From Motilimonas sp. E26 (GTDB lineage: Bacteria > Pseudomonadota > Gammaproteobacteria > Enterobacterales > CBDFNC01), in NCBI RefSeq assembly GCF_021278025.1, contig NZ_JAIBHJ010000007.1, positions 140,480 through 204,479 on the forward strand: a stretch of DNA of 64,000 nucleotides, written 5' to 3'. Position 1 is the stretch's first letter, and each line of letters begins with the position of its first letter. Positions 1 through 10,161 of the stretch are shown piece after piece. The notes under the pieces were generated by a model. The model saw only the letters and a list, made by a program, of their open reading frames with translations, was not told where the DNA came from and made no database searches. A program made the position numbers and the translations under genes.

Positions 1-327
1 TTGTATCATAATGGTTGCTTTTAATTAGTGTCTAAATCAAAACACCGTGAAATAACAACTTTTCAATAATAAATAAAAGCTGATATTCACAAGGCCCAAC
101 AACCTGATAGCTTCCCTGTGAAAAAATCCTTTTCTAACGCCGTGTTTTTTACCACATTGTACCACTGAAACAAAGCGCGAATAGGCATTCAAGGTCTCTG
201 TTCTTAGATACTGTGATAGCTGTCACCTAGTCTAAAAAACTCAAGATTAAAGCATTGTATTTCTTAATGTTTCATAAGCTCTACAAGATTGGTTCTACTG
301 ACTTTCAAGGCTTAACAGCGGCTTAGG

Positions 328-354
328 TTAACGTAATTAACGGAATTAACGTAG
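328..354. repeat. Three tandem 9-bp repeats in intergenic DNA
   Basis: Three consecutive 9-mers of the form TTAACGnAA/G lie head to tail. They sit in the gene-free first 484 bases, which otherwise hold only the aminotransferase terminator. Regularly spaced direct repeats can be operator sites, but no regulator can be assigned and the gene they would serve lies outside the window or is absent. Confidence 0.5.
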
Positions 355-437
355 GCTGATGTCAATGTTGTTTACAGCGCGATTACATATATTCACGTTT
401 ACATTACTTTAATGCTGCACATCGGCAAACATCAGGC

Positions 438-465
438 AAAAAAAACGCTGCAATTAGCAGCGTTT
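438..465 (-). terminator. Rho-independent terminator of the aminotransferase gene
   Basis: On the minus strand an 8-bp stem (AAACGCTG/CAGCGTTT) with a 7-nt loop is followed by a run of T. It lies about 20 bases after the stop codon of the aminotransferase gene. Confidence 0.8.
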
Positions 466-484
466 ATTTTTGTACTAAAGTGAA

Positions 485-1675
485 TTAAACCACCTTAGCA
501 ATACCTTCACACAATGCATCCATATTTGATTTGGTCATACCTGCAACTGAGATACGGCCAGAGCCAACAATATAAATGCCGTGAACATCTTTTAATGTCG
601 CCACTTGCTCAGGAGTTAAACCAGAGAAAGAGAACATACCATTTTGACGTTCAATAAAGCTGTAATCGCCTTGTACGCCTTTGTCTTTTAACGTTTGCAC
701 AAACAAGGTACGCATTTCTTGAATGCGGTCGCGCATTTCAGCAACTTCTTTGTCCCACTCAGCATAAAGTTCAGGATCATTTAGAATTTCAGTTACCACA
801 GCCGCGCCGTGTGCTGGCGGGTTTGAATAGTTAGCACGAATACCGCTCTTAACTTGACTGAAGGCCACTTCAGCCACTTGCGTAGTCGCTGCAACTAACG
901 TTACCGCACCCACGCGCTCGTTGTATAAACCAAAGTTTTTCGAGAAAGAATTCGCAATCAATAACTCTTGATTGTACTGCGCGAAAATACGTAAACCCTG
1001 CGCATCTTCTTCAACGCCCTTAGCGAAACCTTGGTAAGCAAAGTCGAATAATGGCAGTAAGCCTTTAACCGCGCACAGCTTAGCTAAAATTTCCCACTGC
1101 TCAGCCGTTGGATCAATACCCGTTGGGTTATGACAACAACCGTGGAACAGCACTAAATCACCTGCTTGCGCTGTTTCTAGTGACGCTAGCATAGCGGCAA
1201 AATCTAAATCGCGCGTTTCAGCGTTGTAGTAATCATAAGTGACAACTTCTAAACCAGCTGTTTTAAATACATTGCCGTGGTTCGCCCACGTTGGGTTACT
1301 GACCCAAATTTTGTTAGAAGGTAAATGTTTAACAGCAAAATCTGCCGCTGTACGCAGTGCACCGGTACCACCTGGTGCTTGTGCAGTAAATGCGCGGTGA
1401 TTAACAACAATATCGCTGTCTTTACCAAAAAGCAGCGCTTGTACCGCTTTACCGTAAGCAACATTACCTTCAATGCTTAAGTAACTTTTAGTCGTCTCAG
1501 AAGCCAAAAGACGTGCTTCAGCTTTCTTAACTGTTTCTAGAATTGGCGTTTGGCCATCTTCATTTTTGTAAATACCTACACCTAGGTTAATTTTCTCTGC
1601 GCGCTCGTCTTTTTTAAACGCTTCAGTTAAACCAAGAATTGGATCTGCAGCAGCTTCAACGACCTTCTCAAACAT
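485..1675 (-). CDS. Aromatic amino acid / aspartate aminotransferase
   Basis: This is a 396-residue PLP-dependent class I aminotransferase of the AspC/TyrB family, cytosolic, which moves amino groups between aspartate or aromatic amino acids and 2-oxoglutarate. The length matches E. coli AspC and TyrB (396-397). The Schiff-base lysine is in [14 protein letters not shown] (about residue 245). The cofactor-contacting HGCCHNPTG segment and the substrate-binding arginine region near the C-terminus are also visible. The gene is monocistronic: a terminator follows it, and the next gene upstream has its own terminator. AspC and TyrB specificity cannot be separated by eye, so no symbol is given. Confidence 0.9.
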   Translation of the reverse strand: MFEKVVEAAADPILGLTEAFKKDERAEKINLGVGIYKNEDGQTPILETVKKAEARLLASETTKSYLSIEGNVAYGKAVQALLFGKDSDIVVNHRAFTAQAPGGTGALRTAADFAVKHLPSNKIWVSNPTWANHGNVFKTAGLEVVTYDYYNAETRDLDFAAMLASLETAQAGDLVLFHGCCHNPTGIDPTAEQWEILAKLCAVKGLLPLFDFAYQGFAKGVEEDAQGLRIFAQYNQELLIANSFSKNFGLYNERVGAVTLVAATTQVAEVAFSQVKSGIRANYSNPPAHGAAVVTEILNDPELYAEWDKEVAEMRDRIQEMRTLFVQTLKDKGVQGDYSFIERQNGMFSFSGLTPEQVATLKDVHGIYIVGSGRISVAGMTKSNMDALCEGIAKVV

Positions 1676-1870
1676 TGTAATCCCTCAATAATATGACTAA
1701 AAGTTGCAACTCAGTTATACCATTGCGCCAATTACGAACAAAGTAGAAAGTCACATTTTGGTGTAATTTTACTGCTTTTTTTTATTTTTCAGGCAAAAAA
1801 ACTGAAAAAAAGAATGTTAATAACAAACCAATAACAAATCTGCACATTATCGAACCGTATTCGTCGATCA

Positions 1871-1896
1871 AAAAAGCCGGCTCTTGCCGGCTTTTT
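1871..1896 (-). terminator. Terminator of the fumarase gene, symmetric in sequence
   Basis: A perfect 11-bp stem (AAAAAGCCGGC/GCCGGCTTTTT) with a 4-nt loop lies about 20 bases past the fumarase stop. A-tract and T-tract flank it symmetrically, so it could work in both directions. Confidence 0.85.
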
Positions 1897-1917
1897 GCAT
1901 ATTTATTCTACTTTCAC

Positions 1918-3438
1918 TTACTTTAATGCATTAGCATCAGCAATATTAGCACGCCAAATAGCTGGGCCTTGCTCATGAGCATTAGCACCGGTTGAGTCTA
2001 CTGCTACCGTCACTGGCATGTCTTCTACTTCAAACTCGTAGATTGCTTCCATCCCTAAGTCCTCAAACGCTACGACACGAGACTGCTTAATCGCCTTAGC
2101 GACTAAATATGCAGCGCCGCCAACTGCCATCAAATACACAGCTTGGTGTTTTTTGATTGATTCAACTGTTGCTGGACCACGCTCTGCTTTACCTATCATG
2201 CCCATCAATCCGGTTTCTTCAAGCATGAAATCCGTAAACTTATCCATTCGCGTTGACGTGGTTGGGCCTGCTGGACCAACTACCTCTTCGCCTACCGCAT
2301 CAACAGGGCCAACGTAGTAAATGAAGCGACCATTGAAATCAACTCCTTCAGGTAAGCCTTTACCCGACTCCATCAATTCTTTAATACGCTTATGGGCAGC
2401 GTCACGGCCAGTAAGGATTTTGCCTGACAGTAACACTGTCTCCCCCATCTTCCATTCTTGCATTTCGGCTTTGGTTAACGTATCTACGTTAACCCGACGA
2501 GCATTCTCGCCCACCTCAAATGTTACCTCAGGCCAGTCTTCTAAACGTGGCGGTTTAAGTTCCGCAGGACCGCTGCCATCAAGGGTAAAATGCGTATGAC
2601 GCGTGGCGGCACAGTTTGGGATCATCACCACCGGCTTAGAGGCGGCGTGAGTTGGGCAACTTTTGATTTTAATATCAAGAACAGTCGTCAAGCCACCTAA
2701 GCCTTGTGCACCAATACCAAGGTTATTGACTCTATCCATAATATCTAAACGTAGCTTTTCATCTGTGGTTTGCGCGCCACGCTCACGAAGCTCATGAATA
2801 TCTACCGGGTCCATTAATGCTTCTTTTGCCATTACCGCGGCTTTTTCCGCCGTACCGCCAATGCCTATGCCTAACATCCCCGGCGGACACCAACCCGCCC
2901 CCATCAGCGGTACGGTTTTTTCAACCCAAGCTGCGACATCATCGGAGGGATTGAGCATGACCATTTTCGATTTGTTTTCTGAGCCGCCGCCCTTAGCCGC
3001 TACCATCACTTCCACTTTATCGCCCGGCACCATTTCAATGTGAACCACGCCTGGGGTATTGTCTTTGGTGTTTTTACGTGCGCCAGCAGGATCGGCCACT
3101 ATGGAAGCGCGCAATGGGTTATCAGCATTGTTATAAGCACGACGAATACCTTCATCGATCATCTGCTGTACCGTTAAATCACTTTCCCACTGTACATTCA
3201 TACCAATTTTAACAAATGCAGTCACAATACCAGTGTCTTGACAAATTGGTCGGTGACCTTCGGCCGACATCCGCGAGTTGATGAGAATTTGCGCCATTGC
3301 ATCTTTAGCGGCTTGGCTTTCTTCTTTGTTATACGCCTGTTCCAGCGCTTGAATAAAATCCAGCGGGTGGTAATAAGAAATAAACTGCAGCGCATCCGCT
3401 ACACTTTCAATAAGGTGTTCTTTTTTTATCACTGACAT
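1918..3438 (-). CDS. Class I fumarate hydratase (iron-sulfur)
   Basis: The 506-residue protein is a class I, [4Fe-4S]-dependent fumarase that interconverts fumarate and malate in the TCA cycle. The N-terminal domain carries the ICQDTG cluster cysteine (about residue 66). Further conserved cysteines lie in the middle (KSCPTHAASKP and IPNCAATRHTHF), and the C-terminal swivelling domain ends near EDMPVTVAVDSTG. It is shorter than E. coli FumA/FumB (548), which is usual for marine gammaproteobacterial relatives. A GAGGCA Shine-Dalgarno precedes the ATG. It has its own terminator and appears monocistronic. FumA and FumB cannot be distinguished from sequence. Confidence 0.92.
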   Translation of the reverse strand: MSVIKKEHLIESVADALQFISYYHPLDFIQALEQAYNKEESQAAKDAMAQILINSRMSAEGHRPICQDTGIVTAFVKIGMNVQWESDLTVQQMIDEGIRRAYNNADNPLRASIVADPAGARKNTKDNTPGVVHIEMVPGDKVEVMVAAKGGGSENKSKMVMLNPSDDVAAWVEKTVPLMGAGWCPPGMLGIGIGGTAEKAAVMAKEALMDPVDIHELRERGAQTTDEKLRLDIMDRVNNLGIGAQGLGGLTTVLDIKIKSCPTHAASKPVVMIPNCAATRHTHFTLDGSGPAELKPPRLEDWPEVTFEVGENARRVNVDTLTKAEMQEWKMGETVLLSGKILTGRDAAHKRIKELMESGKGLPEGVDFNGRFIYYVGPVDAVGEEVVGPAGPTTSTRMDKFTDFMLEETGLMGMIGKAERGPATVESIKKHQAVYLMAVGGAAYLVAKAIKQSRVVAFEDLGMEAIYEFEVEDMPVTVAVDSTGANAHEQGPAIWRANIADANALK

Positions 3439-3570
3439 CGACGTTGCCTCACTGTTCCTTGCCCCAACCTAGGAGCATAATTAGCTTTATTGTTATACCC
3501 CGTATGATACTCTTGCGCGAACCTTGCATCCAGCAAGTGTGTTAAAAACTCTGGTATGGTTTGAAAAAAG

Positions 3571-4980
3571 ATGTCGTTAGTTGTTAAAAAAAACTTGTCT
3601 TTCTCTATGGCAGCGCTAAATCGAATAAAAATTGCGCTATCTCAACAACCTTGGGCCATAATTTTGGGCGGCCAGCCGCCACTAAGCCAACATAATCGCT
3701 ACCAAATTATTAGCGCAGAGCCCATCGCTTGCATTGAAACTTATGGTAAAACCAGCCAAGTCAGCTATCAACAGCAGCGGCTAACCACCAATCAAGACCC
3801 ACTCGCTTTAGTACAAGATTGGCGTAAGAAGTTATTTAGCCAAGATTTAAGTCAGCCTTGTTGCTTAATTGATGACGCCCTCCCGCTAACAGAATTGCCC
3901 TTTAACGGCGGTGCCATGGGCTGTTTTAGCTATGATTTAGGTCGTCAATTTGAGCGAATGCCTAATCAAGCACAGCATGATTTGCCCTTGCCTGACATGG
4001 CGGTAGGTTTCTACGATTGGGCTTTGATTATTGACCATCAAATACAACAAGTTCATCTGGTGGCTAATGGACCAAAGGCAACACAGATTATTGAACAGCG
4101 CTTAGCTTGGTTGCATCAATTAACCGTTAATAAAACAAATACAGTACCGTTCGCTCTTGAATCCGATTGGCAATCCAACATGAGCCAACGCCAATACCAG
4201 GAAAAATTTGAGCAGGTACAAAGCTACTTACATAGTGGCGACTGTTATCAAGTTAATCTGGCGCAGCGCTTTATGGCGCAATATCGTGGTGATGAATACC
4301 AAGCCTATTTAACATTAGTGCAAGCCAATCAGGCACCGTTTTCTTGTTTCATGCGCCTGACACAAGGCTGCGTGCTATCAATTTCTCCTGAGCGCTTCTT
4401 AAAACTCGAAGACAATAAGGTAGAAACAAAACCAATAAAAGGGACAAGGCCGCGAATGACAGAGTCACAAGCGGATGCAGCCATGAGGCATGCGTTAGCG
4501 ACAGCAGAAAAAGATCGCGCCGAGAACCTGATGATAGTCGATCTACTACGCAACGATATTGGCAGAGTGTGCACACCTGGCAGTGTTGCGGTACCAGAGC
4601 TGTTTGCAATTGAAAGCTATCCTGCGGTGCATCACTTAGTCAGCACGGTAACCGGTGAGTTAGCCCCGCCCTATGAAGCAGAAGACTTACTCAGAGCATG
4701 TTTTCCGGGGGGCTCGATTACTGGTGCGCCAAAAATTCGTGCCATGGAGATAATAGAAGAGTTAGAGCCACATCGTCGCAGTTATTATTGTGGTAGCTTG
4801 GGCTATATTAGTGCTGAAGGTAACATGGATACTAACATTGCCATTCGCACTGTGGTATGCGTTCACAACCAGCTTTATTGTTGGGCAGGCGGGGGCTTGG
4901 TGGCAGACTCAGAGGTCGCTGCAGAATATCAAGAAACCTTTGATAAAGTGGCGAAAATATTACCATTGCTGACCGTGTAA
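3571..4980 (+). CDS. pabB: Aminodeoxychorismate synthase component I
   Basis: The 469-residue PabB uses ammonia from PabA to convert chorismate to 4-amino-4-deoxychorismate for folate synthesis. The chorismate-binding domain fills roughly residues 200-465. It shows the PIKGTRPR signature, whose PIKGT lysine is typical of PabB rather than TrpE (PIAGT). It also has ENLMIVDLLRNDIGRV, PGGSITGAPK and the C-terminal NIAIRTVV block. The N-terminal part is the TrpE/PabB N-domain. The gene lies directly before nudL, a frequent pairing in gammaproteobacteria. Confidence 0.93.
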   Translation: MSLVVKKNLSFSMAALNRIKIALSQQPWAIILGGQPPLSQHNRYQIISAEPIACIETYGKTSQVSYQQQRLTTNQDPLALVQDWRKKLFSQDLSQPCCLIDDALPLTELPFNGGAMGCFSYDLGRQFERMPNQAQHDLPLPDMAVGFYDWALIIDHQIQQVHLVANGPKATQIIEQRLAWLHQLTVNKTNTVPFALESDWQSNMSQRQYQEKFEQVQSYLHSGDCYQVNLAQRFMAQYRGDEYQAYLTLVQANQAPFSCFMRLTQGCVLSISPERFLKLEDNKVETKPIKGTRPRMTESQADAAMRHALATAEKDRAENLMIVDLLRNDIGRVCTPGSVAVPELFAIESYPAVHHLVSTVTGELAPPYEAEDLLRACFPGGSITGAPKIRAMEIIEELEPHRRSYYCGSLGYISAEGNMDTNIAIRTVVCVHNQLYCWAGGGLVADSEVAAEYQETFDKVAKILPLLTV

Positions 4981-5013
4981 TCAGTGACGTTGAGTAAGTT
5001 GGAGGGAAATGAG

Positions 5014-5559
5014 GTGCGCCATATATTTCATCGTTTTACTCTACAACAAGCACTGCCCCATAATCATCAAGCACCACGGGGTCGCTCAGCTGCCGTCCTC
5101 GTTGGGTTGTATCGGCATCAGCACCAATGGCAAGTGTTATTAACTCAGCGAGCCCTACACTTACGTCATCACAAAGGGCAAATATCTTTTCCCGGAGGAA
5201 AAGTAGAGCCAACGGATCCATCTTTGGTGCACACCGCCCTAAGAGAAACGCAGGAAGAAGTTGGCTTAACATCGGAGTTTATTAATGTGCTAGGCACCCT
5301 GCCCACTTTTCACACTGGCAGTGGTTTTACGATCACGCCAATTTTGGCTAAATTGCAGCCTGGCTTTAACTTAACAGCCGACCCCAACGAAGTTAAAGAC
5401 ATATTTTTTATGCCCCTGAATCAGATAAAACAAAAGCAGCATTGCCAAGTAACACTGGCAAACAAGCCACACGATTTAGTCTTTATCCGCTATCAGCAGC
5501 GCCTAATTTGGGGGGCAACCGCAGCGATATTAGATAACTTATACCGCCACTTGAGTTAG
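5014..5559 (+). CDS. nudL: Nudix hydrolase, CoA pyrophosphatase-like (NudL)
   Basis: This Nudix hydrolase belongs to the NudL/YeaB group thought to cleave CoA and related nucleoside diphosphate derivatives. The subgroup signature LLTQRALHLRHHKGQISFPG is followed by the Nudix box, from GGKVEPTDPSL through ALRETQEEVGL. The open frame extends upstream to a GTG at 4984, but a GTG at 5014 has a GGAGGG Shine-Dalgarno seven bases away and gives 181 residues, close to E. coli NudL (192). The gene starts about 30 bases after pabB and is probably co-transcribed with it. Confidence 0.85.
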   Translation: MRHIFHRFTLQQALPHNHQAPRGRSAAVLVGLYRHQHQWQVLLTQRALHLRHHKGQISFPGGKVEPTDPSLVHTALRETQEEVGLTSEFINVLGTLPTFHTGSGFTITPILAKLQPGFNLTADPNEVKDIFFMPLNQIKQKQHCQVTLANKPHDLVFIRYQQRLIWGATAAILDNLYRHLS

Positions 5560-5570
5560 TTACCTTAAGC

Positions 5571-6561
<991 letters not shown>

Positions 6562-6682
6562 TTAAAATGAACATCTTCTGCTAAATTTTAACAGAATAAG
6601 GAAAAAACGGTTTTACTTTACCCCATTAATGGCAAAAGGTAAGCTGAAACTAATTGATTTGGATTAATTTTATGGAATTTTT

Positions 6683-7372
6683 ATGTCCCAAAACGATAAT
6701 TTAGATTTTGCAGCAGTCCTCGCAACAGCTGTACATGACATGAAAAATTCATTATTTATGTTGTTGCAATCCATCGATACCTTATCGGCGGACAGTGAGA
6801 ATGATCCACCAGAAAAGCGTCAGCAAATTGCCACCTTACATTATGAGGCGTCACGCTTAAATAGTGGTTTAATGCAAATTTTGGCGCTCTACCGGTACGA
6901 ACGTGAACAACTGCCTATTAATATCGCCGAGCACTTTGTCTACGATATTTTGGAAGAACAAGTAGGCCGTAATCAAACCTTTTACCAAAATAAAAATGTC
7001 GACATATCCCTCAACGTTGACCCCGATCTCTCCTGGTATTTTGATGGCGAGCTAATCGCCTACTTAATCAACGATATTCTCGTCAATGCGCTGCGCTATA
7101 CTAAAGATAAAGTTCGCGTCTCTGCCAAAATTCATAATATGAAATTAGAGATTTTGGTTGAAGACAATGGCCAAGGTTACCCCGATGAAATGCTTAAGAT
7201 AGGTGAAAACACGTTGGCCGATTTTGATGTAACGCGTGGCAGAACTGGCTTAGGCCTGTTTTTTGCGAAAAAAATCGCCGCAGCCCATGAGATAAAAAAC
7301 AATACAGGTCACATTTCCTTGAAAAATGGCGGTGAGTTAGGCGGTAGTCAGTTTATGCTAACCTTACCCTGA
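6683..7372 (+). CDS. Sensorless histidine-kinase-like ATPase
   Basis: The 229-residue soluble protein consists of a histidine-kinase core only. An H-box-like segment HDMKNSLFML lies near residue 18. An N-box LINDILVNALRYT, a G1 box DNGQGYPD and a G2 box GRTGLGLFFAKKIA form a HATPase_c domain (about residues 110-228). There is no membrane segment or recognisable sensor domain, and no response regulator is adjacent. It may take its signal from a partner protein or act as a phosphatase or anti-sigma-like kinase. A 67-bp gap separates it from the downstream coiled-coil membrane gene, so the two may be co-transcribed. Confidence 0.8.
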   Translation: MSQNDNLDFAAVLATAVHDMKNSLFMLLQSIDTLSADSENDPPEKRQQIATLHYEASRLNSGLMQILALYRYEREQLPINIAEHFVYDILEEQVGRNQTFYQNKNVDISLNVDPDLSWYFDGELIAYLINDILVNALRYTKDKVRVSAKIHNMKLEILVEDNGQGYPDEMLKIGENTLADFDVTRGRTGLGLFFAKKIAAAHEIKNNTGHISLKNGGELGGSQFMLTLP

Positions 7373-7439
7373 TAAGATATATGACTGTAATATTTCAAAT
7401 ATTCGGCGATTCGCATTTTAATCTCGACCTGAGGATACT

Positions 7440-8207
7440 ATGGTTCTTCCATTAATATTAATTCTAGCTGGTGTACTTTTGTTTGTGATCATAGGTTACA
7501 ACATCCTCCAGCAATATCGACAAAAGGTAGAAGCGGAAAAACGCGCGACTATCGTCAAACAAAAAGCGGTTATTGAAGAAACCGATGAAATGCTATTACA
7601 GGCATCGCGCTTACCCTTTAGCAAAGAGCTGTTGTTAATATTACACCAACGTGTTTATAACGCCTTACAAGCCATTGCTCAAGTTGACCCAACCCTGGGT
7701 CAAGTTAAGCAAAGGCTAAATGATATTACCGGGCAAATTAGCAACATTCAGCAAAATTACCAAGCGCCGCCAAGTGACTCATACCGTTCACCGGATAACG
7801 ACAAGCAAGCACTATTAATGCTACAAGTGATCAAAAAAATACGTGCCATTGTTCGTTCTGAGCATTCAAAAGGTAAAGTTGAAACCCCTGTTTACGTCAT
7901 GGAAAACCGCCGCTTAGAATTAATGCAGCTGAAAATTAATCTTGAGAATGCTATCGCGCGCGCGCAAACAGCAAAAATGAACAGGCAATTCGGTACCGTC
8001 AAACAATTATTAGATAAAGCCATTACCACTTTATCTGGCGTACCCGATCGTGATGCTTACTTACAATCTAAGCTTGAGCAAATGGAAGCAATGAAAGCGG
8101 AAATGAATTCACAGCTTAAAACAGCCAGTGACACCGATTTAAAAGAGCGCCAAGAGAAAGAGGTCGATGAATTAGATGTGCTGTTTCAGCCTAAAAAGAA
8201 GTGGTAA
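7440..8207 (+). CDS. Uncharacterised membrane-anchored coiled-coil protein
   Basis: I do not recognise this 255-residue protein. It begins with one hydrophobic segment (residues 2-22, LPLILILAGVLLFVIIGYNI) followed by a long charged, largely helical region with coiled-coil character (about 25-105 and 130-245) and a KKKW C-terminus. A Gln/Ser/Pro-rich linker (about residues 105-120) separates the two helical parts. The topology suggests a single-pass inner-membrane protein with a large cytoplasmic domain. It follows the sensorless histidine kinase gene on the same strand. Confidence 0.75.
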   Translation: MVLPLILILAGVLLFVIIGYNILQQYRQKVEAEKRATIVKQKAVIEETDEMLLQASRLPFSKELLLILHQRVYNALQAIAQVDPTLGQVKQRLNDITGQISNIQQNYQAPPSDSYRSPDNDKQALLMLQVIKKIRAIVRSEHSKGKVETPVYVMENRRLELMQLKINLENAIARAQTAKMNRQFGTVKQLLDKAITTLSGVPDRDAYLQSKLEQMEAMKAEMNSQLKTASDTDLKERQEKEVDELDVLFQPKKKW

Positions 8208-8216
8208 TCCATTACT

Positions 8217-9173
8217 TTACAAGCACATCACGATCACCTCTTGCTCTAGCCACAAATCTTGTTCAATCAGCGGCGCCAAGCGCGCCGCCAGCTCTGGGTT
8301 TAACTTAGCGGTTTGCCAAGGTAGCTTACCTCTTTTGTTTTGCTCTAACTCGGGCTTACGGCTTTCAACCGGTCTACCGTAGCGCACTGCTATGTCATGT
8401 AAATTTCGTGGTAACAAAGGCTTATAAGGGCGCGCTAAATTAGCCGCCATCCGCAAACCAATGTCGATACCAGCTTGATCTAAGTCGCCAAAATGCACCC
8501 AACTAATATTAGCGGGTAACATTCCCACTAATAATTCCGCTAATCGTGTATTATTGCCAGGGGCATAAATAAACAAGCATTGCGGCTTTAATTCTATTTC
8601 AATAAATGCGCCAAGGTTCTCAACGGTGATCACATGAGTAAAAGCGACATCACCCGGCAGTAACTTTGTCACTGTCGTTAATAAACGCTCTGATAGAATG
8701 CACTCGTCAGATAAAGCAAAGACACTCGATAAATCAAGCAAGCTACCTTGTCTAAGATATAAACTAAAGCCATGGGCAGAGCGAAGGCGTAAAATATCAT
8801 CTTTAGTGACTTTAATGTCTACTTCAATCAGTCGTTGCCGGTCAGCCTCGTCTAATTTTTTCTTCGCATCCTTTTTCAATAATGCTTGAAGTACATGTTG
8901 GTTAACTTGCTCGGGAAGGTGAATATTGAGTTGTTGAATATCCAATTCAGGATCGGAGACACCAATGGGTTTCGCCTGCGCTAACTGCCGCTTGATGTAT
9001 TCCTTACCTTGCGGGTTAAGCCAGAAGCGCTGCCCTTTTGACAAGGTGAAATGATTGTCTGTTAACAACCCTTTAAGCTCAGCTAAACGTTTAGCCGATA
9101 AATTTACTTCATGACCATCAAGCAACTGACGCGCTGCGTATTGAACATACTCATCATCAAATAATCCAGCCAT
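8217..9173 (-). CDS. Orphan Toprim protein resembling JetD C-terminal domain
   Basis: The 318-residue protein has a C-terminal half (about residues 165-318) with features of the DUF2220/JetD Toprim-type domain. These are a conserved VENLGAF, a following APGNN turn, the acidic motif VHFGDLDQAGIDIGLRM and a terminal WLEQEVI. In Wadjet systems JetD is the topoisomerase-VI-like nuclease that cuts plasmid DNA. The N-terminal half is charged and helical and may bind DNA. No jetA, jetB or jetC partners lie nearby; the neighbours are a coiled-coil membrane protein and a pentapeptide protein. The family assignment rests on motif recognition only. It converges on the 7440-8207 gene with a 9-bp gap. Confidence 0.55.
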   Translation of the reverse strand: MAGLFDDEYVQYAARQLLDGHEVNLSAKRLAELKGLLTDNHFTLSKGQRFWLNPQGKEYIKRQLAQAKPIGVSDPELDIQQLNIHLPEQVNQHVLQALLKKDAKKKLDEADRQRLIEVDIKVTKDDILRLRSAHGFSLYLRQGSLLDLSSVFALSDECILSERLLTTVTKLLPGDVAFTHVITVENLGAFIEIELKPQCLFIYAPGNNTRLAELLVGMLPANISWVHFGDLDQAGIDIGLRMAANLARPYKPLLPRNLHDIAVRYGRPVESRKPELEQNKRGKLPWQTAKLNPELAARLAPLIEQDLWLEQEVIVMCL

Positions 9174-9328
9174 GAATATTTATCTACATCCGTGTTCAGC
9201 AACGAATTTTTATCATACCCGATGGCCAAAATAACCCAAGAACAATGCCCCAACAACGTGAAGATGTTCATGATTTGACATGATTAAATTTTTCTATCCC
9301 TAACACATTCATAAATGGGATAGTACTG

Positions 9329-9919
9329 CTAATCTACCAGTTCTATATCTAAGTTCGACAATAGGCAAATGGCCTCATAGCGGCTAAATTTAGCTTTTTG
9401 TAAACGATTTCGGGTAATATCCATGTGGTAATTTTCTGCTCCAACAAAGTTAGCTTGCGTTAAGTTTGTTTGGCTAAATTGACTACCATAGAAATCTGAG
9501 CCGCTAAAGTCAGCACGGCAAAAACTCCCCTCTCGAAAATCAACCCGATGCGCCTTACAATCTTTCAGCGTTAGTTCATTAAGACTTAAACCGAAAAATG
9601 AGTTATCCGAAAGTAAACATGATTTAAAAGACACCGTTTGATCAAACACATAGTCAAGCCAAACGGCTTGAGTCCAATCGATGCCGAGCAATTTACAATC
9701 GGTAAACAAAGCCTGATTGAACTGGCAGCCTAATATCGAAGCATTACTCAAATTACACTGTAAAAAGTTACACCGGATAAACTGACAACGATTAAAACTC
9801 GCTTGTGAAAAATCACACCGCTCAAAACTGCAGTCTTCAAACGTTAATGAATGATGCTCATGTTGGCTAATGAGTTGGTCAAATGTTTCGTCTGTATACT
9901 GGGTTTGATTATTAAACAT
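9329..9919 (-). CDS. Pentapeptide-repeat protein (McbG/Qnr-like fold)
   Basis: The protein of about 196 residues is built almost entirely of A(D/N)LXX-type pentapeptide repeats, for example FERCDFSQASFNRCQF and CRADFSGSDFYGSQF. These should form a right-handed quadrilateral beta-helix. A helical C-terminal cap follows (about residues 170-196). Repeat proteins of this size include the gyrase-protecting McbG and Qnr families, but fold similarity alone does not prove gyrase protection. An ATG twelve bases upstream (9931) is in frame. The internal ATG is preferred because a GGA-containing stretch precedes it. Confidence 0.75.
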   Translation of the reverse strand: MFNNQTQYTDETFDQLISQHEHHSLTFEDCSFERCDFSQASFNRCQFIRCNFLQCNLSNASILGCQFNQALFTDCKLLGIDWTQAVWLDYVFDQTVSFKSCLLSDNSFFGLSLNELTLKDCKAHRVDFREGSFCRADFSGSDFYGSQFSQTNLTQANFVGAENYHMDITRNRLQKAKFSRYEAICLLSNLDIELVD

Positions 9920-10101
9920 GGTGAATTCCATAATGCATTTAAGGGGGAAATTGAGTAAATACCTGAAAGATAAAGCCTATTGACTCAGGGGGGCCCATTA
10001 GATAGTGGTTTCCTCCATCCATCATACGCTGTAAACGGTACTAAAAAGAACGATTCATCTCAACATTTAAGAACCAAGCGTGAATACTATCGAAAAACAC
10101 A

Positions 10102-10120
10102 ATTGATAATAGTTATCATT
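10102..10120. promoter_or_regulatory. Predicted Fur/Mur box
   Basis: The inverted repeat ATTGATA-N5-TATCATT has the same half-sites and spacing as the boxes at 32869-32887 and 33967-33985 in the siderophore locus. It lies 42 bases before the preferred ATG of the metal exporter gene, so iron- or manganese-responsive repression is likely. Confidence 0.7.
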
Positions 10121-10161
10121 TGCATATAATGGTAATTAATATCACTTGTGAGACCGATTCG

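Noticed and set aside
1676..1870. TyrR box upstream of the aminotransferase
   Set aside because: A TGTAATTTTAC string is present, but the TGTAAA-N6-TTTACA consensus is not met.
9329..9919. Qnr quinolone-resistance protein
   Set aside because: The pentapeptide fold alone is not specific, and the length and C-terminal cap differ from Qnr.
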